The notes below the pieces were generated by a model that was not told the DNA's origin, made no database searches, and saw only the letters and a program-made list of their open reading frames with translations. A stretch of 64,000 bases of DNA, taken from positions 1 to 64,000 of the forward strand of contig JAFAFC010000013.1 of assembly GCA_023423715.1 (NCBI GenBank). Direction: 5' to 3'. How positions within the stretch are numbered: position 1 is the stretch's first letter; every line of letters begins with the position of its first letter. Origin of the DNA: Bacteroidota bacterium (lineage in GTDB: Bacteria; Bacteroidota; Bacteroidia; Flavobacteriales; Weeksellaceae). A program made the translations under genes and the position numbers. Shown here piece after piece: positions 18,034-27,715 of this stretch.

Positions 18034-19311
18034 TTAACCAATTTGGGTTCCTGGTTCTATGACGGCATTCTTTTTCACAACAACGATTCCATCTTTTATA
18101 GAGTGCGTATGAAAATCTCCATCAGGAAGATGTTTTCCTCCAATAATGCGAACATTATTCCCAATGCTACAGTTTTTATCTAGAATTGCTTTGTCTATAT
18201 AACAGTATTTTCCGACACCCAGATTTGGTGCTCCAACCTGATCTTTTTCAATAATATCATTCGTATTTTGATAGTAATCAGATCCCATAATATAGGAATT
18301 CACGACCGTACTTCCTTTATCAATGCGTGTTCGGTTTCCGATAATTGAATTTTCAATTTTATCAGCCATGACAATACATCCATCTCCAAAAATCGCTCGA
18401 TTAACATAGGATCCTAAAATTTTTGAGGGCGGAAGCATTCTAGCTCTTGAATAAATTGGCGATGAACTAAATAAATTGAATTTCGGAAAATCTTGACACA
18501 AATCTAAATTCGCATCAAAAAACGAATCAATTGTTCCGATATCCGTCCAGTAGCCGTTGTATTGGAAACTTAACGTGTTATAGCCTCTTTCAATCGCATT
18601 TGGAATTAATTCTTTACCGAAATCGTCCCCTTTATCTTCAGCAAAAATCTTTTTGAGAACACCTTTTGAGAAAATGTAAATTCCCATTGAAGCGAGATAT
18701 TCTTTTCCCTCACTACGAGATGCATCGGAAACTTCGGATTTCCAATCGCCTAAAATATCGTTATCTGGTTTTTCAATAAACGAGGTAATAACGCCATCAT
18801 CATTGGCTTTCAAAATTCCGAATCCGGTTGCATCTTTTGCATTAACGGGAATGGTTGCAATAGTAATATCACCCCCATTATCTACATGAAATTTCATCAT
18901 TTCACGGAAATCCATTTGATACAACTGATCTCCAGACAAAATCAAAATATGATCGTATTCGTATTTTTCAAGATGCTTCATGGTTTGTCGAACCGCGTCT
19001 GCTGTTCCTTGAAACCACTGATCACTATCCACATTTTGTTCTGCCGCCAAAATATCCACAAAGCCACGACTAAACGTGTCGAAATGATACGTATTTTTGA
19101 TGTGCGAGTTCAACGAAGCAGAGTTGAATTGCGTAAGAACCATAATTTTATTGTAGCCCGAATTCAAACAATTGGAAATCGGAATATCCACCAAACGATA
19201 CTTTCCCGCGATAGGCACAGCAGGTTTAGAACGTGAATAGGTTAATGGAAAAAGGCGAGTTCCTCTACCACCACCTAAAACAATTGAGATTACATTATTA
19301 TTCATTTTCAA
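18034..19311 (-). CDS. glgC: Glucose-1-phosphate adenylyltransferase
   Basis: This makes ADP-glucose from ATP and glucose 1-phosphate, the committed step of bacterial glycogen synthesis. The 425-residue protein has the nucleotidyltransferase signature GGGRGTRLFPLT near its N-terminus and KPAVPIAGKYRLVDIPISNC. FIEKP and the C-terminal left-handed beta-helix repeats (YVNRAIFGDGC, DKAILDKNCSIGNNVRIIGG) are also present. It is the third gene of the glgB-glgA-glgC operon, 48 bp after glgA. In other bacteria the enzyme is allosterically controlled by glycolytic intermediates. Confidence 0.96.
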   Translation of the reverse strand: MKMNNNVISIVLGGGRGTRLFPLTYSRSKPAVPIAGKYRLVDIPISNCLNSGYNKIMVLTQFNSASLNSHIKNTYHFDTFSRGFVDILAAEQNVDSDQWFQGTADAVRQTMKHLEKYEYDHILILSGDQLYQMDFREMMKFHVDNGGDITIATIPVNAKDATGFGILKANDDGVITSFIEKPDNDILGDWKSEVSDASRSEGKEYLASMGIYIFSKGVLKKIFAEDKGDDFGKELIPNAIERGYNTLSFQYNGYWTDIGTIDSFFDANLDLCQDFPKFNLFSSSPIYSRARMLPPSKILGSYVNRAIFGDGCIVMADKIENSIIGNRTRIDKGSTVVNSYIMGSDYYQNTNDIIEKDQVGAPNLGVGKYCYIDKAILDKNCSIGNNVRIIGGKHLPDGDFHTHSIKDGIVVVKKNAVIEPGTQIG

Positions 19312-19358
19312 GTGTTATTGCTTTACAGATTTATGTATTGAAGTTACAAAATATTTAC

Positions 19359-20768
19359 TCATACGGTATACATTTTCAAATAATTTTGAGCTGAATTTTC
19401 CCAAGAAAAATCAAAACTCATATTGGTATGAACCAATTCGTTCATGTATTTTGAGTTGTAGTATAGTCCAAGTGCGCGATGCATGGCATGAACAGCATCA
19501 TCTGCACCTGCATTTACGAAATTAATCCCAGCTCCACCGCTAGAAACATCTTCAACGGTATCACGCAAACCGCCCGTATATCTAACAATCGGAATTGTTC
19601 CGTAACGCATCGAGTACATTTGATTTAAACCACACGGTTCAACACGAGATGGCATCAAAAGAAAATCCGCCGATGCATAGATTTTATGCGATAAATACTC
19701 TTTATATCCTAAATCGAGTGCAAAATTGGTGTAGTTATAACTCAACCCTTTCAAAGCGTTTTCAATAGCAGGATCTCCAGAACCAAGTATAATAATATTC
19801 AAAGCACCTTTGGACTGTTGAATACTTTTCGAAACAATATCAGGAAGAAAATCGGCTCCTTTCTCGCCCGCAAAACGCCCAATAAAAGCAAAAAGTGGCA
19901 AATCTGGGTTTAAATTATATTCGTTACACAAGTCCAATTTATTTTTCCATTTCCCTTCTAAAGCCGTTTCATTATCGAAATTCACAGCCAAGAAATCGTC
20001 CGTTTTCGGATTCCAAACTTCGGTATCAATTCCATTAATAATTCCGTACGCTTTTGCATATTCTTGTTGAACCAACTTTTCCAAACCTTTAAAGGATTGA
20101 AAAAGCTCTTCCAAATAACCTTCTGAAACCGCATTAAACGCATCACAACATTTAATCATCGCTGCTAAAGGATTAATATATCCTGCCCAATCTAGTAAAC
20201 CTAAATTCGATTTTCCATCAACCCAAGGGAAATAATCGAGCATCGACCAACGCATTTGCCCTTGATATTCGCCATTATGAATAGTTCCAATCGTTTTTAC
20301 CCCTTTCAAAAAGCTAAATTCTGGACAATGCTGTACCATAAAAGGAACCAAACCCGTGTGATAATCGTGACAATGCAGAATATCGGGTTTAATTTTCATC
20401 GCTGACAACCAATGCAAAACTCCATGTTGGAAAGCCAAAAATTGCTGACTTTCATCCCAATAACCATACGGATTATCACGATCTAGCAAACCCGGAATTT
20501 TCACCAAAAACAAGTCGAAACCCAACGTACTAGAACGCTCTTTCAATACTTGAACTTGATGCATTTGATCTTTTTGATGTATATAGCCCTCGAAAACCAA
20601 TTCGAAATCATGATCATGAACAAAAGGTTTGTTATACCAAGGCATCACCACCTTCGCATCTACTCCATCTATTTTATTCTGATATTTGGGAAGCGCTCCC
20701 ACCACATCTGCTAAACCGCCAACTTTGGCTACAGGATAGCATTCCATACTCAAATGATATATCGTCAT
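19359..20768 (-). CDS. glgA: Glycogen/starch synthase, ADP-glucose type
   Basis: This GT5 enzyme extends alpha-1,4-glucan from ADP-glucose. The 469-residue protein has the N-terminal KVGGLADVVGALP motif (ADP-glucose binding; the usual KTGGL is KVGGL here), HCHDYHTGLVP and AFIGRFAGEKGADFL. The acceptor-side signature LMPSRVEPCGLNQMYSMRYG, TGGLRDTV and a GT-B fold complete it. It lies 40 bp after glgB in the same operon. Confidence 0.95.
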   Translation of the reverse strand: MTIYHLSMECYPVAKVGGLADVVGALPKYQNKIDGVDAKVVMPWYNKPFVHDHDFELVFEGYIHQKDQMHQVQVLKERSSTLGFDLFLVKIPGLLDRDNPYGYWDESQQFLAFQHGVLHWLSAMKIKPDILHCHDYHTGLVPFMVQHCPEFSFLKGVKTIGTIHNGEYQGQMRWSMLDYFPWVDGKSNLGLLDWAGYINPLAAMIKCCDAFNAVSEGYLEELFQSFKGLEKLVQQEYAKAYGIINGIDTEVWNPKTDDFLAVNFDNETALEGKWKNKLDLCNEYNLNPDLPLFAFIGRFAGEKGADFLPDIVSKSIQQSKGALNIIILGSGDPAIENALKGLSYNYTNFALDLGYKEYLSHKIYASADFLLMPSRVEPCGLNQMYSMRYGTIPIVRYTGGLRDTVEDVSSGGAGINFVNAGADDAVHAMHRALGLYYNSKYMNELVHTNMSFDFSWENSAQNYLKMYTV

Positions 20769-20807
20769 TGGCTTGCGATTTTTATTTCTAAACTCAATTG
20801 TGTTTTT

Positions 20808-22814
20808 TTATTTTTTAGGGGATTTCAATTTGATCGGTTTCAGTTTTTTAAACGGTTTGGCTTCCGATTTTCCTTTTTTGGTCGGTTTATCTGCCATTCT
20901 TTTTAGAACAAGGCCCGATAAAGCAGGTAAGCGAACTAAAATTGAATTCGGTTCATTCATCCAATCCGAATCAAATTCTTGTAAAACCTCTGCATGAACT
21001 CCGCTTCCCCCAAATCGTTCTTCATCCGAATTCAAAATCACCTTCCACGTACTATTTTCTTCAACACCGATTTTATAATCTAAAACTCGTGGTGTCAAAT
21101 TTAAAATCGTCATGGTTTCATCACCCTGATTTTCCCCTTTTCTAAGATAAACATAAATCGAATTATCTTCATCATTGGCTTCAACCCAATCAAATCCTTT
21201 TGGATTAAACTGCAATTCGTATAAAGATTTTTCTGATCTATACAGATGATTCAAAGCTTTAACAAAGTCATTTAAACCTTGATGAATCGGATATTCTAAA
21301 AGATGCCAATCAAGCGATGCAGCAAAATTCCATTCAGACGTTTGTGCAATTTCGTTACCCATGAACAATAATTTTGCTCCCGGATGCGTAAACATAAACG
21401 TGTACAACGCCCTTAAATTGGCAAATTTTTGCCATTCGTCCCCCTTCATTTTATAAATCATACTCGCTTTTCCATGGACAACCTCGTCATGAGACAAAGG
21501 CATCATATAATGCTCATTGAACATATACATGGACTGAAACGTGATTTTATGATGGTGGTATTTGCGATGCACAGGGTCTTCTTTGAAATAATCTAACGTA
21601 TCATGCATCCAGCCCATCATCCATTTCATTCCGAAACCAATTCCGCCATCATGAACAGGCTTGGTTAAATTTGGAAAATCTGAACTTTCCTCCGCAATCG
21701 TTATAATATCTGGAAACTCACGATACACCGTGGTGTTCATTTGTTTTAGAAAAGCCTCAGCTTCAAGATTAACATTCCCCCCACGAACATTTGGCTCCCA
21801 TTCGCCTTCATTTCGAGCATAATCTAAATATAGCATCGAAGTAACGGCGTCAACACGTAAACCATCTGCGTGATAGCGATCTAACCAAAATGCGGCATTG
21901 GAAATCAAAAACGATTTCACTTCATTTCGTCCGTAGTTGAAAATATGTGAGTTCCATTGCGGATGAAATCCTTTTCGCGGATCTTCATGTTCGTACAAGA
22001 ACGTTCCATCAAAAAAGTGAAGCCCATTCGCATCGCCCGGAAAATGCGACGGAACCCAATCCAGAAAAACACCAATATCATTTCGATGCAATTCGTTGAT
22101 TAAATACATTAAATCTTGAGGCGAACCAAAACGTGAATTGGCCGCAAAAAAACCGGTAATTTGATAGCCCCAACTTGGTTCATACGGATGCTCCATTACA
22201 GGCAAAAACTCCACATGCGTGAACCCCATTTTTTTGAGATACGGAATTAAACGCTCAGCAATTTCTCGATAACTGAAAAATCGTTTTGGATCATCCATCC
22301 CTCGCATCCAAGACCCCATATGCATTTCATAGACGGAAATTGGCGCTTTCAGATTATTAAATTGATAACGTTTCGCCATCCAATCTTGATCGTTCCACTC
22401 GAACCAATTCGTAGAAACCAAAGATGCGGCTTGAACATTTTGCTCCCAACTTAATGCGTACGGATCACTTTTTTCCAATAAAACACCTTGTCGCGTTCTA
22501 ATGGCATATTTGTAAACCGTTCCCCAAGAAAGACCCGGAATAAATCCTTCCCAAATCCCGGAACCATCCCATCTTGGATAAAGCGGATGCGCAAACGAAT
22601 TCCATTGATTGAAGTTTCCAATAACAGAAACTTCTTTGGCATTGGGTGCCCAAACCGAGAAATAAACGCCTTCTTTTCCATCTACCACAACCGAATGCGA
22701 ACCCATTTTTTCGTACAAGCGGCTATGCGTTCCTTCTCGAAATAAAAAGATATCGTGGTCCGTAAATAAAGTGTAAGGTTGGGTTGCGTTCATAAAATCG
22801 GATTTATCAATCAC
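20808..22814 (-). CDS. glgB: 1,4-alpha-glucan branching enzyme
   Basis: This GH13 enzyme introduces alpha-1,6 branches into glycogen. The 668-residue protein has an N-terminal CBM48 (VYFSVWAPNAKEVSVIGNFNQW) and a GH13 barrel. The four conserved regions appear as DWVPSHFP, GLRVDAVTSMLY (nucleophile Asp), IAEESSDFP (acid/base Glu) and PLSHDEVVHG. A basic tail (KKGKSEAKPFKKLKPIKLKSPKK region) follows the C-terminal beta domain. It is the first gene of the operon. Confidence 0.96.
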   Translation of the reverse strand: MIDKSDFMNATQPYTLFTDHDIFLFREGTHSRLYEKMGSHSVVVDGKEGVYFSVWAPNAKEVSVIGNFNQWNSFAHPLYPRWDGSGIWEGFIPGLSWGTVYKYAIRTRQGVLLEKSDPYALSWEQNVQAASLVSTNWFEWNDQDWMAKRYQFNNLKAPISVYEMHMGSWMRGMDDPKRFFSYREIAERLIPYLKKMGFTHVEFLPVMEHPYEPSWGYQITGFFAANSRFGSPQDLMYLINELHRNDIGVFLDWVPSHFPGDANGLHFFDGTFLYEHEDPRKGFHPQWNSHIFNYGRNEVKSFLISNAAFWLDRYHADGLRVDAVTSMLYLDYARNEGEWEPNVRGGNVNLEAEAFLKQMNTTVYREFPDIITIAEESSDFPNLTKPVHDGGIGFGMKWMMGWMHDTLDYFKEDPVHRKYHHHKITFQSMYMFNEHYMMPLSHDEVVHGKASMIYKMKGDEWQKFANLRALYTFMFTHPGAKLLFMGNEIAQTSEWNFAASLDWHLLEYPIHQGLNDFVKALNHLYRSEKSLYELQFNPKGFDWVEANDEDNSIYVYLRKGENQGDETMTILNLTPRVLDYKIGVEENSTWKVILNSDEERFGGSGVHAEVLQEFDSDWMNEPNSILVRLPALSGLVLKRMADKPTKKGKSEAKPFKKLKPIKLKSPKK

Positions 22815-23080
22815 TTGTTCTCAATTCTTAAATTTACAAAATTCTTTGAAGCAATGCCGATTTTTAAAAATAAATTAAGAAAAATATCAAGTCTTAGTAA
22901 ATAATTCATTTTTGAAGTTCAAATCCGTTGTAACACGACGCTTGGTTCATACAAAATTCATATTTGCTTAAAAATGAAACCAAATACGAAGATTTCCAAA
23001 TTGAATTTCAAAACTTTTCCCACCAGAAAACCGCATAATTTTTCTACTTTTAAGGTTTTGAAAAATGCAGATGTAAACCC

Positions 23081-24190
23081 ATGATTTTTAATCTCGAAAC
23101 TTTAGATACAGACGACCGAAAAATATACATTACTGGGAATTTCAATGCTTGGAATCCCAAAGATGCAACCTATACCCTTCAACAAAAAGGTGAAAATCAT
23201 TTTTTTATAGAAATTGAAGACGAAATTCTTCCCGAAAAAATTGAATATAAATTCACCAAAGGAGGTTGGGAAAACGTTGAATTGGATCTTTATGGCTCCA
23301 TTACTCCCAACAGAAAAACTTTAAAAAAAGACAAAAAAACAAACGATATTGTTACGAAATGGCGTTTGAATTGGGGACCTTTCAAAAAAGAGCTCTTCCC
23401 CATTGCAGAAGTCGTTGCCGAAGAGTTTTACATCCCACAATTGGATCGGTATCGTAAAGTTTGGGCGCTTCTTCCGCACGATTACCACACAAGCAAAAAG
23501 GAGTACCCTGTTTTATACCTTCATGATGCTCAAAATCTCTTTAACGAAGGGAATTTGTACGGAAATTGGGAAATCGATAAAAAACTTTCCATTCTTACAG
23601 AATACGGCCGTGGCGACCTTATCGTCGTTGCAGTTGATCACGGAAAAGAATCTCGAATCAATGAATACATCTTCGATAATGACAATGTTTCCAAAGGTTC
23701 TGAAGGAAAAAAATACATTCGTTTTATTACCGATACCTTGAAACCCTTTATCGACCAAAAATACAGAACCAAAAAAGACCGCGAACACACCGGAATTGGA
23801 GGTAGTTCTCTTGGCGGTTTAATCAGTATTTATAGTGGTTTTTTATATCCTGAAGTATATTCAAAATTGTTGATTTTTTCGCCCTCGTTATGGGTGGAAC
23901 CGAACAATAACTTCCCGATGTTTACCTTTAAAAATCCCTACAAAACGAAAGTTTATCTCTACGGAGGCGAGTTGGAAGGCTCGCAAATGGTGAATCGAAT
24001 TTTCACTTTTGAAGAAAAACTAAAAGAATGGGAAGACAAAAAATTATTTGATTTTCAAATTCGAAAAAGCATCAATCCAGAAGGAACGCACAACGAATAT
24101 TTTTGGTCGCAAGAGTTCCCACGAGCGATTGAATGGCTTTATTATGACAACACCGAAAACCCTGTAGAAGTAGCACCAATACAATCTTAA
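23081..24190 (+). CDS. Alpha/beta-hydrolase esterase with N-terminal glycan-binding-like domain
   Basis: This is a two-domain protein of 369 residues. Residues 1-95 resemble a CBM48/CBM20-type domain (YITGNFNAWNPKDATYTLQ), suggesting binding to alpha-glucan. The remainder is an esterase D-like hydrolase with nucleophile motif GIGGSSLGG (about 243-251), HDAQNLF and a late His in NPEGTHNEYFW. No signal peptide was seen. It is divergent from glgB, so a role around glycogen is possible, but it is 5 bp upstream of the aminopeptidase gene and may belong to that operon. The substrate is unknown. Confidence 0.82.
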   Translation: MIFNLETLDTDDRKIYITGNFNAWNPKDATYTLQQKGENHFFIEIEDEILPEKIEYKFTKGGWENVELDLYGSITPNRKTLKKDKKTNDIVTKWRLNWGPFKKELFPIAEVVAEEFYIPQLDRYRKVWALLPHDYHTSKKEYPVLYLHDAQNLFNEGNLYGNWEIDKKLSILTEYGRGDLIVVAVDHGKESRINEYIFDNDNVSKGSEGKKYIRFITDTLKPFIDQKYRTKKDREHTGIGGSSLGGLISIYSGFLYPEVYSKLLIFSPSLWVEPNNNFPMFTFKNPYKTKVYLYGGELEGSQMVNRIFTFEEKLKEWEDKKLFDFQIRKSINPEGTHNEYFWSQEFPRAIEWLYYDNTENPVEVAPIQS

Positions 24191-24195
24191 ACGCA

Positions 24196-25611
24196 ATGAA
24201 AAACAATCCTTTTATCCAAAAATCAAAAGACGCAAAACAAACATTCAGCCTTTTTACGGAAGAGCAATGGAAAGAAAAGTCAACTTCGTATCCTACTGAA
24301 ATTCAACATTTTTTTTGTGGAAAGAAGAAAGAATTTTTCGTATTAACTCATCAAAACAAAACAGAGTTTCTTATTGGTTTAGGAAGCAATCCAAAAGCTT
24401 TTGAACTTCAAGAAGTCGGTGAAAAATTTTCTTCAACCTATTCGAAAAACATTCAATCGGTTGAATCCAATATCGTTAGTAATTTGAATTCATCTGATCT
24501 GGAAGCTTTTGTTTTAGGATTATTTTTAGGTTCGTACCAATATCCTTTTTCGGAAAAACATCCTATTTGGAATTCAAAATTTAAACTAGACATTCCAAAT
24601 TCAACCAAAAAATCGAATGGAAAATTAGCTCAACAAGTGGATGCATTTTGCACTGGGCAATTTGCAGCAATGGACTGGTTAAATAAACCTGCCAACTTCA
24701 AAAAAACACCTCAAGTAACCGATTTTCTAAAGAAAATTTCTAAAGAATACTCATTTGATCTTCAAATTTTCAATCGTAAAGAATCGGAAAAATTAGGTTT
24801 AGGCGCCTTTGTAGCCGTAAATCAAGGAAGTGCTGAAGACTGTGCATTTAGCATTATTAAATACAACGGCGGAAAGAAAAATGCAAAAACCATTGGTTTA
24901 ATAGGGAAATGTGTTCTTTTTGACACGGGAGGAATTTCCATTAAAGGTTCTGCGAATTTACATTATATGAAATCCGATATGGGAGGCGCAACAGCCGTTA
25001 TCGGAACTTTAATTACTGCTGCAAAACTTCAACTTCCAATTAATATAGTCGCAATTTTACCGGTGACTGATAATGCTGTTTCAGATCGCGCGTACTTGCC
25101 AAGTGACGTCGTGACCGCTTATAATGGAAAAACGATTGAAGTTTTAAACACCGATGCCGAAGGCCGAATGACTCTTGCTGACGCCCTGGCCTACCATACT
25201 AAAAACTTCAAAACCGAATATTTAATTGACCTTGCAACGCTTACAGGAAGCGCCGTACGAATGTTTGGAGATACGTGTGGAGCCTTGTTCTCCAATGATG
25301 AAGGTTTGCAAAAAGCGTTGATAACTTCGGGCGACAAAACCAATCAGCGTTTATGGAATATGCCAATGTGGGATGTCTGGAATGATGATTTCAAATCGGA
25401 TGTTGCTGATTTTAAGAACATTTCTATGAAACCAGTTGGCGACTGCATCGTTGCCGCAAAATTCCTTGAACATTTCTTAGAAAATGATGTAAAATGGGCA
25501 CATTTGGACATTGCTGGAGTCGCTTTCGGAAATACCAATTATTCAAAGGAAAAAGCCGCAACGGGTTACGGTGTTCAATTATTGATTGATTTTATTGAAA
25601 ATTTAGCATAA
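24196..25611 (+). CDS. M17-family leucyl aminopeptidase
   Basis: This cytosolic di-metal aminopeptidase removes N-terminal residues from peptides. The 471-residue protein has the M17 signature NTDAEGRMTLADALAY and the GKCVLFDTGGISIKG metal/lysine region. MKSDMGGA supplies further ligands. It lies 5 bp after the esterase gene. Immediately downstream is a set of peptide-bond-forming enzymes, so it could process or recycle their product, though it may simply be housekeeping. Confidence 0.93.
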   Translation: MKNNPFIQKSKDAKQTFSLFTEEQWKEKSTSYPTEIQHFFCGKKKEFFVLTHQNKTEFLIGLGSNPKAFELQEVGEKFSSTYSKNIQSVESNIVSNLNSSDLEAFVLGLFLGSYQYPFSEKHPIWNSKFKLDIPNSTKKSNGKLAQQVDAFCTGQFAAMDWLNKPANFKKTPQVTDFLKKISKEYSFDLQIFNRKESEKLGLGAFVAVNQGSAEDCAFSIIKYNGGKKNAKTIGLIGKCVLFDTGGISIKGSANLHYMKSDMGGATAVIGTLITAAKLQLPINIVAILPVTDNAVSDRAYLPSDVVTAYNGKTIEVLNTDAEGRMTLADALAYHTKNFKTEYLIDLATLTGSAVRMFGDTCGALFSNDEGLQKALITSGDKTNQRLWNMPMWDVWNDDFKSDVADFKNISMKPVGDCIVAAKFLEHFLENDVKWAHLDIAGVAFGNTNYSKEKAATGYGVQLLIDFIENLA

Positions 25612-25724
25612 AATTGATCTAAATATCAAAATTTCTCTGTATTATTACATTAGAGTTTCTGATTTCTTATGTCGTTCTAGCAACATCAGACGCACGAAAC
25701 CGATAAATCCACACACTTTAATGT

Positions 25725-26939
25725 ATGAATATGGAGGAGAAAACGATAGTTTGTATTTCCTGCTACTATAAAGGATATGATTTCATGGACGAGATGAAAA
25801 AATTAGGAAATAAAGTCATCCTAATTACGTCATCGAAACTTCGTGATAAAAATTGGCCATGGCACGCAATAGACGAAACATTTTATATGAACGAAAGCGC
25901 TCCTTCTGTTTGGAATATGGAGCATTTGGTTCAAGGATTTTCACATTTACTTACAACACGAAAAGTAAGTGCCGTTGTTGCTTTGGATGACTATGATGTT
26001 GAAAAAGCAGCATTAATCAGAGAAACATTCCGTATTCCAGGGATGGGACAAACCACGCATCGTTATTTCCGTGATAAATTGGCCATGCGCCAACAAGCTT
26101 TAGATACGGGAATTTCGGTTCCGGAATTCACTTCCATATTTAATAATGATGATGTTACTGCTTTTGTTGAAAAAATTTCTCCGCCTTGGGTTCTGAAACC
26201 TCGATCAGAAGCCTCCGCAAGCGGAATCAAAAAACTTCACACCAAGGAAGATCTTTGGCAAGCTATTGAAAATTTGAAAGAAGAACGTCATCTTTTTCTT
26301 CTTGAAAGCTTTAAACCGGGCGATGTTTATCATGTTGATAGTTTAACGTATCATAAAGACATTGTGTTTACTTGTTGTTCAAAATATTTAGCTCCACCGA
26401 TGAGCGTTTCGCATGATGGTGGTGTTTTCAGAACAAAAACATTGAATCGCTATTCTGATGAATTTGCGGAATTAAGTAAAATCAACGAAGAAGTTCTTCA
26501 TAATTTCGGATTGCTAAACGGAGCAACGCACACTGAGTTTATTCGTGGAACTGATGGCAAATACTATTTTCTAGAAACGTCTTCTCGAGTTGGTGGCGCC
26601 AATATCCCCGATTTGGTGGAAGCAGCGACTGGAATTAACATCTGGCGAGAATGGGCTCGACTAGAAAATTCATTACTCAACAAAAAAGAATATACGTTAG
26701 CTAAACCAACGGGGTTTTCGGCTGGCTTACTAATTTCACTTGCCAACGAAAAAAATCCAGACACAACTCCATTTGATTCAGATGAAGTTCATAAATACAT
26801 TACACTCGACCATCATATCGGAATTGTCTTCAAATCTAATGATGAAGCTTTAGTTCAACGGCGTTTGGACGAAGCTGCGGATTTGGTTACCGAGAAATTA
26901 CTCAACGTTATTCCGCCTCAAACCAAACCAACCTCTTAA
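25725..26939 (+). CDS. ATP-grasp domain ligase (1 of cluster)
   Basis: ATP-grasp enzymes join a carboxylate to an amine or thiol through an acyl-phosphate. The 404-residue protein has an N-terminal Rossmann-like domain and the ATP-grasp core: PPWVLKPRSEASASGIKKL (ATP-binding Lys and Gly loop), FLLESFKPGDVYHVDS and the metal-binding end EFIRGTDGKYYFLETSSRVGG (about 275-296). It resembles the CarB/PurK-like superfamily without matching a named enzyme. It starts a tight rightward cluster of ligases and hydrolases. ATG 25725 and in-frame ATG 25731 are both possible. Substrates are unknown. Confidence 0.87.
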   Translation: MNMEEKTIVCISCYYKGYDFMDEMKKLGNKVILITSSKLRDKNWPWHAIDETFYMNESAPSVWNMEHLVQGFSHLLTTRKVSAVVALDDYDVEKAALIRETFRIPGMGQTTHRYFRDKLAMRQQALDTGISVPEFTSIFNNDDVTAFVEKISPPWVLKPRSEASASGIKKLHTKEDLWQAIENLKEERHLFLLESFKPGDVYHVDSLTYHKDIVFTCCSKYLAPPMSVSHDGGVFRTKTLNRYSDEFAELSKINEEVLHNFGLLNGATHTEFIRGTDGKYYFLETSSRVGGANIPDLVEAATGINIWREWARLENSLLNKKEYTLAKPTGFSAGLLISLANEKNPDTTPFDSDEVHKYITLDHHIGIVFKSNDEALVQRRLDEAADLVTEKLLNVIPPQTKPTS

Positions 26940-26957
26940 TTAAAAAACGGAGCAACC

Positions 26958-27677
26958 ATGCCTAAAATTGAACATACAGATTATTATTCTAACATACTCG
27001 GGATGCATGTTAATGTTGAAGTAACCGGTCATTACGGTTATCCATTGATTATGTTTCCTACCTCACAAGGTTCGTATACGCAAAACCATGATTTCAAACT
27101 AAACGATAGCATCAGCTGGTTTGTTGATCAAGGAATTATTAAAATTTACAACGTACAAACCATTGATAAAATAAGCTTTTACAACAAGAGTATTTCACCT
27201 GCAGATCGCATTCGAAACTACGAACTTTGGGTTCAGTTTATGCATCAGGAATTTATTCCAACCATTCAAAAAGCACATCAAACCCATCGCGTTGCCTTAG
27301 CTGGAGCTAGTTTTGGTGGCTATCACGCAGCCAATTTAGCTTTTCGTTTTCCCGATTTAGTTTCGCATATGTTTTGCCTTTCAGGGACATTCTCCATCCG
27401 AAATTTCATGGATGGTTACGACAGCGATTTGGTGTATTTCAATTGTGCTAAAGACTTTATTCCAAATGATGAAGCCTGGAAGTACAAGCACATGCATATC
27501 GTTTTAAGCACCTCCGATCAAGACATTTGTTTGGAACCCACGAAAGAAATGGCGGCGCTTTTAGATGCAAAAGGAATTAACAATTGGTACGACGAAAGAA
27601 AATGGATTAATCACGATTGGCCGCTTTGGAGAATGGTTTTCCCAATGTTTATCGGTCGATTATTTGGAAATAGTTAA
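26958..27677 (+). CDS. Alpha/beta-hydrolase esterase (cluster member)
   Basis: The 239-residue alpha/beta hydrolase has nucleophile motif GASFGGYHAA (Ser about 117). A late Asp lies in LSTSDQDICLEP and the His in INHDWPLW, giving a plausible triad. It belongs to the putative esterase family related to esterase D and lacks a signal peptide. It lies between two ATP-grasp genes (18 bp after the first), which suggests it trims or activates the same metabolite, but the substrate is unknown. Confidence 0.84.
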   Translation: MPKIEHTDYYSNILGMHVNVEVTGHYGYPLIMFPTSQGSYTQNHDFKLNDSISWFVDQGIIKIYNVQTIDKISFYNKSISPADRIRNYELWVQFMHQEFIPTIQKAHQTHRVALAGASFGGYHAANLAFRFPDLVSHMFCLSGTFSIRNFMDGYDSDLVYFNCAKDFIPNDEAWKYKHMHIVLSTSDQDICLEPTKEMAALLDAKGINNWYDERKWINHDWPLWRMVFPMFIGRLFGNS

Positions 27678-27715
27678 AAAATTAAAAATAAATAACACTA
27701 AAAATTCACAATATT

